64,000 bases of DNA from Blastobasis lacticolella (lineage: Eukaryota; Arthropoda; Insecta; Lepidoptera; Blastobasidae). This document shows positions 10,973 through 21,710 of this stretch, in pieces. The notes beneath the pieces were generated by a model. The model had not been told where the DNA came from. It did not search any database and saw only the letters and a list, made by a program, of their open reading frames with translations. Made by a program: the position numbers and the translations under genes. Positions within the stretch are counted from its first letter, which is position 1; every line of letters starts with the position of its first letter. The stretch is from contig LR990058.1 of the NCBI GenBank assembly GCA_905147135.1, forward strand, positions 14,297,349 through 14,361,348. Direction: 5' to 3'.

Positions 10973-11327
10973 GCCAAGTAACATCGTCGTCGTCGTCCTA
11001 GGACGTCCTAGCGTTTATCCCGGCCTCTGCCAGGGTCCGCTTTCCTACTTAATCTTCTCCACTTCGCCCGGTCTTCGGCATCCTCGCGTCGTAAGCCGTT
11101 GGATCTCGCATTTGACTTAGCGATGTCAATCCATCGCTTTTGGGCCGCCCACGGGGCCTCTTTCCTGTTACCGGCAGATTCAGGCACCTATTTTCCACAT
11201 ATCCCCTGAGGCTTACGCAACACGTGACCAAACCAGCGCAGATGAGCCTCCTCGATCTTATCTGCGATATCCCTCACGCCAAGGCTACCACGGATGTACT
11301 CGTTATTTTACTTTGCCAAGTAACATC
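10973..11327 (-). mobile_element. 5'-truncated RTE-type LINE with 13-bp target duplication
   Basis: The inserted 329 bp (10986-11314) matches the 3' end of the LINE at 48098-49580, on the minus strand. It includes the coding end for 'GKRPRGRPK', a GATGCCGAAGACCGGGCGAAGTGG stretch and a (ACG)n tail at the left. It is bounded by GCCAAGTAACATC at 10973-10985 and 11315-11327, a perfect 13-bp duplication. This is a classic 5'-truncated product of target-primed reverse transcription. The reading frame is partial and not functional. Confidence 0.85.
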
Positions 11328-11518
11328 ATATCTGTTAAAAATCGTCCCTAAGTCGTAAGACTTAGAATACAGGTCTATTTAAATGCGTCTGGAAACTTTG
11401 TTGTTATGAATGTTTTTTGATTCTTATGCTAGCTTGTTCGCTTTCTTGGTATTCTTGATATTCTCTTTATTGTCTTTACATCGATACCCCAGTGTGAATT
11501 TATTTGACATTTTGAATT

Positions 11519-11772
11519 ATAAATAAATAAATAATCGTGGACAAATTCACACAACGCCATCTAGCCCCAAAGTAAGCAAAGCTTGTGTTATGGGTGCTAG
11601 ATAACTGATAAACTACTTATATACTTTTTAAAATACATACTTATTATACATAGAACACCCAGACCCGTAACAGAAATTAAAATTCATCATTTCAATTTTT
11701 GCCCGGCCGGGAATCGAACCCGGGACCTCTTGTGTGGCAGACCGGCATGTTGACCACTGAACCACTCAGGTC
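11519..11772 (-). mobile_element. SINE-B, near full length
   Basis: Reverse-strand copy with head GACCTGAGTGGTTCAGTGG and B box GGTTCGATTCC. The 3' part ends in (TTTA)n at the left. It closely matches 4148-4422 but lacks about 13 bp in the head (no 'TTTCATCGGTTCT'). Confidence 0.85.
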
Positions 11773-12325
11773 GAATTGCGAACTTTTATTTTTTTTGCAC
11801 TTCACATATGTAAGTAACACTTGTGATTAAGCTAGACCTTTTTGGGAATATATTGCTCATTCAAACTAACATAATATCGTGTGACAAATTGGTTTTGGTT
11901 TTCGGAATTTTAAGTAGGTGCCTCATGTTACAGTTAGCAAGTTTAAAAGTTCGAGACGCCAATATTTTTACCCGACTACGACATCCCATCACAGTACGAA
12001 ACAACCAGATAACGAAAGATTGCTATGAGAAAAGTAAACAAATTAGGCAGTAGTGTCCAAGCTTACGGTCTTCGTAGAAATGAAATAATAAACAAATCCA
12101 ACAAAGCATTACGAATGAACAATACAAGGTTTGCACCGAAATAACTCGAAACGGTTTTAATCTAAACAAACGAAATAGTAAACTTTCTTGTATTAGAACA
12201 AAGGCTGGAAACTTATTTAGTTCACAGAAAATTTCCAATTACCCGACTATGTGTTAACCCCCTAAGTCTTAGAAACGTCTTTGAGACACATCTGGACACA
12301 GAACACAAATACCAGTAGTCAAAAA
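11773..12325. other. Intergenic, nothing recognised
   Basis: AT-rich sequence with only short chance frames, ending at the target duplication of the next hAT element. Confidence 0.4.
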
Positions 12326-12333
12326 ATTTTAAC

Positions 12334-12864
12334 TAGAGATGAAACGGATAGTTGTTTGGCCGGATACCGGATATCCGGCCAGACTCCTAGCCGGATAGCT
12401 GGATATCCGGCGGCCGGATATTTGGCTAGACATAGTCTCTGAACAACTTTATTCAAGCTAGTGACCGCGGGGTCGAACTTTAAACGAATGCATGTGTTTA
12501 CATGTGTCCAATGTGATCGCAATAAATGAATAAAGGAAAAAATAATCGGAAAGGCCTAGGACAAGAAGAAGATACTTTGGAAAATATTAAAAAAAATTGC
12601 AGCCTACCAAATACGTGTAAAGTAGGTGCCGATATAATCAATAGTGATTTGATTAATATTTATGTTTTGAACTTTTTGAGGCGACTTTTTACCCGACTGC
12701 TTCAGAAGGACGGTTGTTTCGGATGAGCAAAGGCAATTTCATGAACTTTTTATTATCCGATATCCGGCCTGATATTAAAGCGCTATCCCATATCTGGCCG
12801 GATAGTAAATTAAAGATGGATAGGCCGGATACCAGATAGTAGCCGAATATCTATTTCATCTCTA
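12334..12864. mobile_element. hAT-type MITE, copy 2
   Basis: A 531-bp relative of the element at 2594-3184, in the opposite orientation (its left end matches the other's right end). Termini are TAGAGATGAAACGG and TATTTCATCTCTA. Flanking 8-mers are ATTTTAAC (12326-12333) and TTTTTAAC (12865-12872), which differ at one base. It shares the CCGGATATCCGG-type subterminal motifs. It has no transposase and is slightly more diverged at its ends than copy 1. Confidence 0.8.
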
Positions 12865-12880
12865 TTTTTAACGTAGACTT

Positions 12881-12975
12881 TCCTGACTAGATTGGATCAT
12901 GGTTACACATTCAGTCGCCTGAATGTTACCCCACCATGTTTTCCCTCACTGTTACGAGCACTGGTCAGTGTCCAC
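12881..12975 (-). repeat. SINE-A middle fragment
   Basis: It reads 'CTAGATTGGATCATGGTTACACATTCAGTCGCCTGAATG' territory of SINE-A on the minus strand. It is cut at the same internal point (TCCTGACTAG) as the copy ending near 13948. Confidence 0.65.
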
Positions 12976-13736
12976 CGACGCTCTAGCGTGAATTTTCCAA
13001 TGTGGAATAAGTCTACTGGGGAGTAAATGTGGGGTGAAAATCTACTCGTACTCTCTGTTTTAAATCCCGACGCAAAAGAAAGATGGTATAAGATTGAACG
13101 ATATGTCTGTGGATATTCTGACATCGTAGATCGCAAATGGAGGGTTCATTTAGATTCGTTTTCTTTTATTTGAAAGCTACTTTAAGATTTTCTAAAGATT
13201 CCTTCATTTAAAACCAAGAGTTTGTCTAAAAGTGATCACGGTAATCTTAAAAAAGATCGTACAATACAGTTAGTATTGTATGATAACGATAAGTGATTCT
13301 ATTTACTTACTATGGCATTCTATAAAACCCTATCATCTTTTACGGCTGGCTCTGTTAAGAGTTTGATAGTGATACGAATCCGGGATTCGATAATGTGGAT
13401 CATGTAACCTCTTTTTTTATACCACTAAGGTGGCAAACAAGCTTACGGCTAACCTAACACCAATCCAATAATTCGCTACTCTGTATCTCCAAACTCGATC
13501 GAGCGTCTCAACGCTGTAATGGCGGCAAATTGAAAAGACTACCCGAAGACGGTATAACGATATCTCCGCTTTGTTGTGTTCGATTGAAACGTGGAATTTA
13601 AAATAACTAGAGGACTTCGTAATCGCGTCGGGTGTAGTGACTCAAATAGCGATTGTTACTGAAGCCATTGTTGTTGGTGTAAGTGTAACGAGATGTCGGC
13701 AGTAAATATTGCGCATGGGCTAGGCTTCGTAGAGTA
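12976..13736. other. Intergenic with a short family D-like piece
   Basis: No gene. At 13410-13452 'TTTTTTTATACCACTAAGGTGGCAAACAAGCTTACG' territory matches the start of the repeat at 42784. The rest is unassigned. Confidence 0.45.
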
Positions 13737-13948
13737 GAGCTTCGGTGGCCTAGTGATAAAGGTATTCGTCTAGGAAGCCAGAGGTACTGTATTCGAATCC
13801 CACTGCCGCTATGTACCAATGACTCTTTTCTGAGTCATGTACATTAGTTGAACTCTAACCGATGCTCTTACGGTGAGGGAAAACATCGTGAAGAAACCTG
13901 CACATTCAGGCGACTGAATTTGTAATAAAGATCCAATCTAGTCAGGAT
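13737..13948 (+). mobile_element. SINE-A, tRNA-like head plus half of the body
   Basis: The head GAGCTTCGGTGGCCTAGTG carries the B-box-like ATTCGAATCCCACTGC. The body follows with 'ATGTACCAATGACTC', 'GCTCTTACGGTGAGGGAAAAC' and 'CACATTCAGGCGACTGAAT'. It stops at CTAGTCAGGA, before the usual 3' third. Another copy (12881) breaks at the same place, suggesting a shorter subfamily. Confidence 0.8.
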
Positions 13949-14770
13949 ATTTTCCATTCAATTTGACATCCATAATTTACATTTTGTAAAGTATTAATTT
14001 TTTATTTTTTATTTCCATGCTTTTGTGTAGCAAAATGTGCTGACCGTTTTATAATACTGTTACCTTTTTTTTACTACATTTTAAGCGTATAAAGTAATTA
14101 CAATCTCAATTTTAATATTAAAAATAGTTTTGGCTAATTGAAAAAACCAAATTACTTGTAAACGAATACCAAATATTTGATACCTAACCACAGTGCTAAA
14201 GTAATCTTTTGTACCTATAAATACTCTAGCAACAAAGAGAATTTTTAAAAAGAAACCTTTGGCAAAAAACAACTTCGCAAAATAAAACCCAATTACGCGA
14301 AGAAAATTATTCTTCTGAAGCGTAGTTAAAAATTAAATGGGCAATGTAGGGAAAGTTAGCGCCGGCGTTCCAGCCCGCGGATGCTTGGCAAGAATTTAAA
14401 CTAAGGTTAAACTACTATTAAACAAGGATAATCGGTTCTTTGATCGGACATCTTCGGGGGTCATTACGAAGCTGCCAGAGACTAGGAGCTGGGCAATTTC
14501 CATACAGTTTCGTAATTTCCACTCGCAACGTTACCCATTACAAGGCAATCGCAAGAACGTTGGTATCGAATTCAGAAATTATAGAAAAACACTATGATTA
14601 ATACTGTATTTTATTTAAAATATTTAGAGTTTCAATTATGTGGCAACAGTTGGACGACCATGGTCGTGAGACGGGGTTTTGAGGTCTCCTATTGGTCGGG
14701 TGGCGTCCATCGTACGACCTTGGCCGCACTACTGTTGCCAATTAGGACAGCGCCTACTGTGACGGCAGTA
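13949..14770. other. Intergenic with a small imperfect inverted repeat
   Basis: No gene. At 14640-14742 TGGCAACAGTTG faces CTACTGTTGCCA, with imperfectly complementary sequence inside, a possible decayed MITE of about 100 bp. Confidence 0.4.
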
Positions 14771-15016
14771 GAGCTCGTCTAGTCTAAAATGACGCGCCCC
14801 ACTACTTAGTTAGTTGATTTCGATGTGTGAGTGCAAATATTGATAACGACACTTCATCTGTGTGGGAGACAATGAACGACGCGTGCTCCAACGTTTGAAT
14901 TTTACCGGCAACTAAATGACCAATTACAACGGCATTTGTATATGTATTGTGTCCATATTGTTGCTTGTGTGCGTTAATGCGATAGTGGGGCGCGTCATTT
15001 TAGATTAGACGAGCTC
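14771..15016. mobile_element. 246-bp MITE with 34-bp terminal inverted repeats, TA-flanked
   Basis: The left terminus GAGCTCGTCTAGTCTAAAAT runs on through GACGCGCCCCACTA and is repeated inverted at the right end with one mismatch (14983-15016). A TA dinucleotide lies on each side (14769-14770, 15017-15018), as expected for Tc1/mariner-type insertion. The interior is non-coding. Confidence 0.75.
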
Positions 15017-15356
15017 TACCTATATTTGTGATAAAAAATTGTCGCGGCAATGAGATTCTAGATTATTTTGCACAAGCTTGTTTACTCGCGAATCGTCCGC
15101 GTTAACATTTATTACTACGTTCCGGACCCATTTCCGTGTTAACCAGTTAGAATTTCAGGTAAAACTATAGGCTATGTTACTCGCTGATAATATAGCTTCC
15201 TATAGATGAAAGGATTTATAAATCGCCGGTTCTGTATAATATAAAAAAATACAATAAAATCTATGTAATAATAGATGCTCGATATTGAATAGAAGGAATA
15301 TGCCCGAGAAAATAGAGGAGAGAGTCTGAGTGGAATAGGCAAAAGAGCGTCAAGGG
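15017..15356. other. Intergenic, nothing recognised
   Basis: AT-rich spacer between two MITE-like elements. No ORF or repeat was identified. Confidence 0.4.
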
Positions 15357-15496
15357 CCTATTTTTGAACCGCTCGCTTCAATGCGAGTGCTCGTGCGCTG
15401 CCTGTCTCTTTCACTTTTGTGGTAAGTTGCAAGAGATAGAAAAAACAAGCATTAGAAGGCGAGCGCTCGCATGGATATGAGCGGTTCAAAAATAGG
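15357..15496. mobile_element. 140-bp MITE-like inverted repeat
   Basis: CCTATTTTTGAACCGCTC at 15357-15374 is exactly complementary to GAGCGGTTCAAAAATAGG at 15479-15496. Inside, GCGAGTGCTCG and CGAGCGCTCGC continue a partial stem. There is no clear target duplication, and a short ORF across it is spurious. Confidence 0.65.
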
Positions 15497-15891
15497 ACCC
15501 CAGAACCTAACTTGTGGTCATCGATAGTCTCTAAATCAATATAAGAAGGATTATATTTCAATACTTACCGATTTCAACTAAAACCTATTAACCAGTTTTA
15601 GCGTAATAAAGAGACAGACACATTTTCGCATTAATAATATTAGTTGTAGAACAAAAGGTTAAATGAATTACAGAAATTTCGGGGCCACATTACAAAGTCA
15701 CAAGGTATTTAAACGAAATGTCAAGAGTGAAAGTGGCCCATTAAAGTAGTCTGAGAGTAGTAAGGGTTAGGGGATAGGGCCCATTTTGCCTTGGCCAGAA
15801 TTCAAATTATCTGAGTACTTAAAACTTTCTCGTTTAATGTCCCTGAACATTATTAATGTTATTGAAAACTATATAAAATAAAACAAAAGAT
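15497..15891. other. Intergenic, nothing recognised
   Basis: No gene or repeat signature identified. Confidence 0.4.
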
Positions 15892-15972
15892 ATGCGAAAT
15901 GGAGAAGAATGAGTCGGGAACCGGACCCTGCCAGAAGCCAGGACTGACCGCTCGAAAGATGATGATGATTGA
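15892..15972 (+). repeat. RTE-type LINE 3' tail fragment
   Basis: 'GCGAAATGGAGAAGAATGAGTCGGGAAC' territory and a 'GCCAGAAGCCAGGA' motif, then GATGATGATGATT, match the last 80 bp of the LINEs at 48098-49580 and 58258-58375. Confidence 0.6.
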
Positions 15973-15974
15973 AA

Positions 15975-16115
15975 TACATTTTTTTTTATGAAATTCTGCA
16001 GACAAACAGGCAAGTGGGCCACCTGATGGTGCGTGGTCACCTTCGCCTATGGATATCAGCATCATCAGGGGCGCTACGAATACGTTGACCGCCTCTAGGG
16101 AGACCTCTTATATAC
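15975..16115 (+). repeat. Repeat family D fragment
   Basis: T-run and ATG, then 'CAGACAAACAGGCAAGTGGGCCACCTGATGG' territory with 'GTGGTCACC' and 'CCTATGGATATCAGCA', matching the first third of the copy at 62808-63150. Confidence 0.65.
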
Positions 16116-18129
16116 CTATAATGCATATCAACCCTACACAATAACTAATGCTCCTTTTATATTATCCAATTTACGACTAACGAGCCTTCTGCCCCAAGGG
16201 TAGAAGTTACGGGGGCCCATCGGGGAACTACTATACCTGCTTGTGGCCCCCTGCTACGGACCAGGCTCTGCAGAATTTTGGGCACAATAGTGGCCCCTTC
16301 AAGACGAGACCGAAGACGGATGGAAGACTGAAGAGCAGGGCCTAACTTTTCTTTATGAGTTTCGTCGTATTTTTGTACCCATATTGTGATGAGAGTTAGG
16401 TTAGAGCGTGTAGAGGTAGGCTTGGCTCTCCATAAGGTCAGATAACTTTTTTACATTGAAAGCAATATGTACTCGTCTTGGCGTCCCTTAGCATAAAAAT
16501 ATTATTATGAAATCGGCTTTTTCATAACGAGTTGTGGCTATCAGTGGCAGATGTCAAAACACCGCAAAGTTTAAATGAAGGATTCAAGTAGGAAACCTCT
16601 TTCAGTATCTGAAAGCGATTTCCTAGTAATAGCTACTCTTGAAAGCTTAAGAGCAGCCTCCCTGAGTCATCAACTGCAAACTGTCCTCGCGAATTTCGTG
16701 GCCAATTAACCGTTTTATTGGCCATTTATAAAATAATAAAAAACTACCGACTACCAGCTTCGCTATGATGCAACACCCAGATAAAAACTCAACCGCTCCC
16801 TTCACAAAAACGGAAAAATGAATCATGGATCTGTGATTTTACATATCACGATGGCAAGTTTTTTATCGTTGGAATTTTATACTGATGGAAACAAGCAGGC
16901 GATCCGCCTGTTACAGGTAGCTCAGAATGGTTGCTGACCCCGTGAAAACCTTTTCAATCTTTACTTCAAGAATTGTTGCTCAAGCAGAAATGTTTGCTTT
17001 AAAATACATACAACAGCAATTCTGGCATTTGCGTTGCAAGCATTTTATGTTTCTGGCTTTGTGCCTGTCTAGCTTTTGCGTTCCTGGCATTTTTTGTATC
17101 TGGTATTTCGCTTTTCAAATAGAGAAAATTGCATCCAAATCGATCCATCTTCCAGAGCTACGATGCCACAGACAAACACATGTCAAACTTATAACACCCT
17201 TTGTTTTTCGTCGACCAAGTAATAATACATTTAGTTACAAAGCTACAATTCCTCGTACAAAACAGTTCCTTCTGCTAACCAGTTTTGCCATCGACTCGAC
17301 GAGAGGAGCAGAGAACCGATTAATTGCATCAAATTGTCGTGTCGCCCACTGTAAAAGAGCTGCTATTCAATGTTATTTTCGAATCCGCGGCGTGCTGAAT
17401 ACAAACCTGCGATGCTGAAAAAGCGCACGTCGGTGAATAGAACGCCCAGTTTGTACAAAAAGTTTTTTGAAAAGATAAAATAGTAAAACATATTTATTTT
17501 CCCATTCACAAAAACTATGTTATCTAACTTAGGCGATTAGTGAGGGTGACATGTTGTAATATAACTTGATGAAAAGTGTAAGTTAAATTATTATTGATTA
17601 TTATTTTCTACGACATGGCTCAAGTAAGGAAGACAAGTTGTGGAGACTAAAGTCTAAACTAAAGCGAGGCTGGTCAGCCTCTACGACTCGTAGTTCGTCT
17701 ACGAAAGTTGTAGCTCGAGCTACGAGCGACGTAGAGGAAACAATAGCTCCAACATCCGACTGCCAAGCTTCAATATTATGTCAAAAACCTCTACTGATGT
17801 GGAGAAGGCTTAAGTCCAGCAGTGTATTGGGCTGTTGATGTGTATAATGATGTATATTTGTCTATAATGTCAAAATGAGAAAATAGACAATTTCACATTT
17901 TGTTTAAAGTAAGGTCAATTTTAAGTCTTTAGGTAGGTGACCATACTAAATTTATTTCCATTCTTTCATTCGTTTAAGTGTTAAGTAATTGTATTATGGT
18001 TTATACTCTTAGTAAAGGTATTCAATTATGACCCAAATGGCTTTCTATAGCAATATGATATAAAATAAACCAGTTAAATCGAAAAAAAAAACACAATTCC
18101 CCACCAGATGGCGTTGTTTTGTCATTTTG
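16116..18129. other. Intergenic, no supported gene
   Basis: About 2 kb. It contains the longest frame not explained by a transposon, 16927-17418 (163 codons, plus strand). Its protein has two hydrophobic stretches near residues 40-65 and is otherwise basic, with no domain I recognise. The DNA beneath has short repeats of TTCTGGCAT/TTTCTGGC, so the frame may be fortuitous or a transposon remnant. A separate T-rich ORF at 17638-17838 is weaker still. Confidence 0.4.
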
Positions 18130-18245
18130 TTATTTTTCTCTTTCAATCTCAGACAGACTTAAGGATTATAACGGCAATCACGATTTCTGGAAGCAAGCAT
18201 GCTTGTTTGAAATCACTCGCGTTTTCCTCGCTTTCCATAATCCTT
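18130..18245 (-). repeat. Short dispersed repeat with AAGGATTAT ends, copy 1
   Basis: AAGGATTATA...ATAATCCTT ends enclose 'GCAATCACGATTTCTGGAAGCAAGCATGCTTG' territory and 'CGCGTTTTCCTCGCTTTCC'. It aligns in reverse with 60040-60150, including flanking 'TCTGTCTGAGATTG'. Confidence 0.6.
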
Positions 18246-18355
18246 TCAACTAAATGAAAAGGTTTATTTCATTTATGTTATGTATAATTTAAGTCAGCCA
18301 GTCCCGGGTTCCCAGCGTTGACGAATATGTGGCATAGCGAATCTGTTGAATGGCT

Positions 18356-18516
18356 GCAGTTGTGTGGAATTAATATTGTGTAGAATCGCGAACACGAAGA
18401 AACGCGTTTGTGTATAATTGAAGACTGTGGAATAAATAATGTGTTGAATGTCAGTTGTGCGGAATCCATATTGTGTAGAATCGCGAATAGGTAGAATTGC
18501 GTTTGTGTTGTACATC
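18356..18516. repeat. Two-copy tandem repeat, about 95 bp
   Basis: CAGTTGTGTGGAAT...ATATTGTGTAGAATCGCGAA at 18356 is repeated as CAGTTGTGCGGAAT...ATATTGTGTAGAATCGCGAA from about 18451. Overlapping minus-strand frames (18278-18574) are a by-product. Confidence 0.65.
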
Positions 18517-18529
18517 GATCAATCCATGA

Positions 18530-18695
18530 TCCAATCTGGTTAGGTTCCCGTGATAGCAGGTTTATGGAGGTCAAATGACAGTCGCTCCACTTTAATAACC
18601 TGATATGTCAAATCTTGGATCACGGTCAAGGCGGCCCCGGGTACTCGAATGCGAGAGTATAACCGGGCCATTAACACCAGGAAGATTATTTTTTA
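18530..18695 (+). repeat. SINE-A 3' fragment
   Basis: It starts near 'GATCCAATCTGGTTAGGTTC' and includes 'GGAGGTCAAATGACAGTCGC', 'CCTGATATGTC' and 'GGCCCCGGGTACTCG', ending 'TTAACACCAGGAAGATTATTTT'. The head is absent. Confidence 0.7.
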
Positions 18696-18870
18696 AAATA
18701 ATCTTATTATTCTAATAATATTGTTTTTATTATATTATGGAAATAATTTATTTGACTTTAAAGCATAACATTTAGACTAAACTACCGAAATTATATAGTA
18801 AATGAAATATAAAAACAAGCAGATTTAACTAAATACACTACCTACCTACTCAATTAAACTAATAACTTAA

Positions 18871-19554
18871 TTACTTAGATAAAATTGTGCCCTGGGTCCC
18901 GGCATTAGGACGTGTACAGGAGAGGCGGACCGCATTGCCCCGCTCTGGAGTCCTCACACCGCTTCGCTTGGCGTTTTCAGCTGCGGTGGCACCGGCTCCA
19001 GCATGACACGCGGTTACTGGAAGATGGGACTGTGCGAGGGTATCGACACACGTGGCGTCCCATACCAATGGTCGTCCCAGCTTCCAGGGCGTGAGTGTCA
19101 TCCCGTCGGGCCTTCTACCGTCGCTACGGACTAAACCGCTGGGCTCCAGCACCGCGGGTGCTCCAGCGGAGGTGAAGGCCCGGCGGATGATATCATTTAG
19201 ATCCGCGTGCCGAGGAAAGTGCCCAGCACTCCAGCTGCACGAAAGGCCATGGTGGCCAAGATGGTCAACAAGGTGACCACAATGGCACTGGTGCGGAGCA
19301 TTGCAGGGCGCGCCAAGGCGTAGGGCCGTGGCAATCCTAAACGTGGTGCGGTCGAGAAGTGTGCCAATATTTTTGGAGGGCATTGCCTGAAGCCAGAGAC
19401 CCGATTCCCACTCACCAGCAGCTATCAGACGGGCACGCTCTGCAGAGTTGGTTGATGCGCTTAAAAGGTTGTTTCGCACCAACCTGCAGAGAGGCTCGTC
19501 CCACAGCCGCTGGGAACAGGAATTTGTCGGGAGCTCGGCCTCTGGACAAGCCAC
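18871..19554 (-). pseudogene. LINE polyprotein C-terminus with R2-like zinc finger and RLE-type endonuclease motif
   Basis: The 227-codon frame covers only the C-terminal part of a non-LTR retrotransposon protein; no reverse transcriptase motif lies upstream. Residues 90-106 form C-x1-C-x8-H-x4-C, the zinc finger of R2-type LINEs that precedes a restriction-like endonuclease. About 40 residues later, RPD (148-150) is followed after 15 residues by D166 in LVWDATCVD, which fits the RPD...D core of that nuclease. A GLVRSDGRRPDG and a TPWKLGR motif are typical of this widespread clade. The catalytic-looking residues survive, but the gene is truncated, so it is a fossil. The RLE assignment is inferred from spacing. 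Confidence 0.65.
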
Positions 19555-19592
19555 CTGCCAAGCGTTTTTGGCGTCGGTAGAATACGCGGTAG

Positions 19593-19732
19593 TATTATTA
19601 TATTAGACAAGACTTGAACGCCGACGTACCTTTTCGATTTGTTGTGACCACGGTTGGTGCAACCCTACCGAAACGTCGGGAAAACAAATCGAAAAGGTAC
19701 GTCGCGTGCAAGTAACGTCTAATATAATAATA
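19593..19732. repeat. 140-bp hairpin-forming inverted repeat
   Basis: The outer arms TATTATTATATTAGAC (19593-19608) and GTCTAATATAATAATA (19717-19732) are exact complements. The inner arms 19623-19643 and 19683-19703 (GACGTACCTTTTCGATTTGTT) are also exact, with a near-match between. The loop contains CCGAAACGTCGGG, a motif I associate with abundant insect repeats. It lies just upstream of the LINE pseudogene on its strand, so it may be a MITE or part of that element's 5' region. Confidence 0.75.
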
Positions 19733-20520
19733 TGTGTAAAGAACGCGAGTTTAGTTTGAAACAAATAATATTATTATTAACATGTAAAAATCCATTTCGA
19801 AATAATTTATTAACGGTGAATTGCACAAACATACATTAGTAACGTCAAACCCTTGAAAGAATGGATAATTAGGGTTACATAAAATTTTTAGAAAAACATG
19901 TATGCTACCTAAATGCAATTTCACAACAATGACATGGCTAACTACTCAGTTGTTTAAGATCTGATCAAACCAACGCGTTCAGCCTCTGTACCTGTAAAAG
20001 TTATTATAGTGTGCAGCATACTGTTCGAAAGGAAATAAACTAGAAATCAATATAAAATTTAAAACGAATCATTTATTTACAATTTACAATAATAATTAAA
20101 AAAAAAATCTTACGTTAACACCAACCTTAATTCTAACTAAACTAAAGATAATAAAATTGACCCACGTCCCCCGAATTTGGAAAAGTCCCCAGAAGACTGG
20201 CCGCGTTGCCCCGCTGAATAGTGAGGCTTAAACGCTGACCCAAAAAGAGGCCAGCCTTCTGGTGATTTGTAATTTGGACCAGGCGCTTAGATAACTCGAA
20301 TAATTAATAATAATTTAAATAATATAAAAATCGCTTGTTGTTTTTTTTTATTATAATATTAATACTAAATAAAACATTAAAATTGGAGGCTGCATTATAT
20401 AAAAAAAATTAAATTAAATTTATAAGACGAAGTATTGAAATTCATTTAGGCAATCTTCATTGATTTAAATTTAATAACTGCAGTTTAAGAATTAGTCATT
20501 GGTACCTAAGGGACAGTCAA
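19733..20520. other. Intergenic, nothing recognised
   Basis: AT-rich with several poly-A/T runs. A slightly GC-richer patch at 20160-20285 has no identified function. Confidence 0.4.
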
Positions 20521-20526
20521 TATATA

Positions 20527-21014
20527 TGTCGTCGCGTGAAGGAAAGGGGTGTATCAGGATCATTGTCATCAGGGTGGTGATATCAGTATTAGGTCGTATT
20601 CGTCCAGATAAATTAAAGAAAAGGTTCACATTTACTCCACTGTATTTATTCCATTTCATTTTTGCACATCACTTATAATTTCACTAGAATTCAGAGCGGT
20701 ATTACAAATGTAGGCAGTTGAGGTAATTTACTTTCTTATTTCAAAGGTGATTTTAAAATTACTTTATTTTTAAACGTAAATAACACTTTCTATTAACGAA
20801 CTTCAAACGTAAACAAACGAAATGTGGAGACAGTTTCAAGACGCGTCACTCCTCGGCGGCGGTCGCGCCAAGAATGGCCGCCACTCGGCCCGAGTCGTGC
20901 CGTCGAGACTCTGTCAGCACGCCCCACCAGAGGGCGCACTCCCACTTCCGTTTTCATCGTCATGAGTCCGTACTATTGACCACATGAGTCCATACTATTG
21001 ACCGTGATCCGTCA
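20527..21014. repeat. Left LTR, 488 bp
   Basis: Starts TGTCGTCGCGTGAAGG. Carries a GC-rich block with GGCGGCGGTCGCGCC and a terminal partial tandem repeat of CATGAGTCC.TACTATTGACC. Confidence 0.8.
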
Positions 21015-21710
21015 CGGCCGTCCTGCTGTACACACGTCCTCGTGTGTAATCTGAAACATGAAAACCATAGCACAGTACTATATTCGCTCGGTCACTTCTG
21101 ACCACAACACATCACCCAAATAAGTCTTATGAATCATGTAATTGGATCTATCACGACTGCATTAACCCACCAATTCTTCACATAAAACATACGTCCATTA
21201 TCATTTATCATACTAAACTTCTGTAGATTGAGAGATAACAACATCATCTTGTACATAAATTATTCTTTATAAGTTGCCGACATAAATTCAGCTACGACTT
21301 CAGTTCATTAGAGAGGCGTGACAAGGTATAACACCAGACGGTTCATAAACCGTATCACAATTACCACCAATGAAGAAGGTTTAATCATCGTCACCAGTGT
21401 TTTCCCCTTGATGCTCTTGTTGAGTGGGAAACAAGCCCCAATCACAGAGCTCGCGTATCGTCCCCGACGTCCATTACTGTAGGTACTTAGATTCACTACA
21501 AATATGTGACATACCTACATCAAATTTTCAGTACTCAGCAAAAGACCCAATGTTACTTCGAGTGGGATTGAAACACTCCTTCATTAAATGCCATATGATT
21601 TTTGGTCATCCGTCAGCGCCATCCTAATTTAAAAAGAATAAGTAATGTTACCATACAGGAGAAATGACACACAGGCGACGAACCACCACACGACGGACGC
21701 CATCAGTCGG

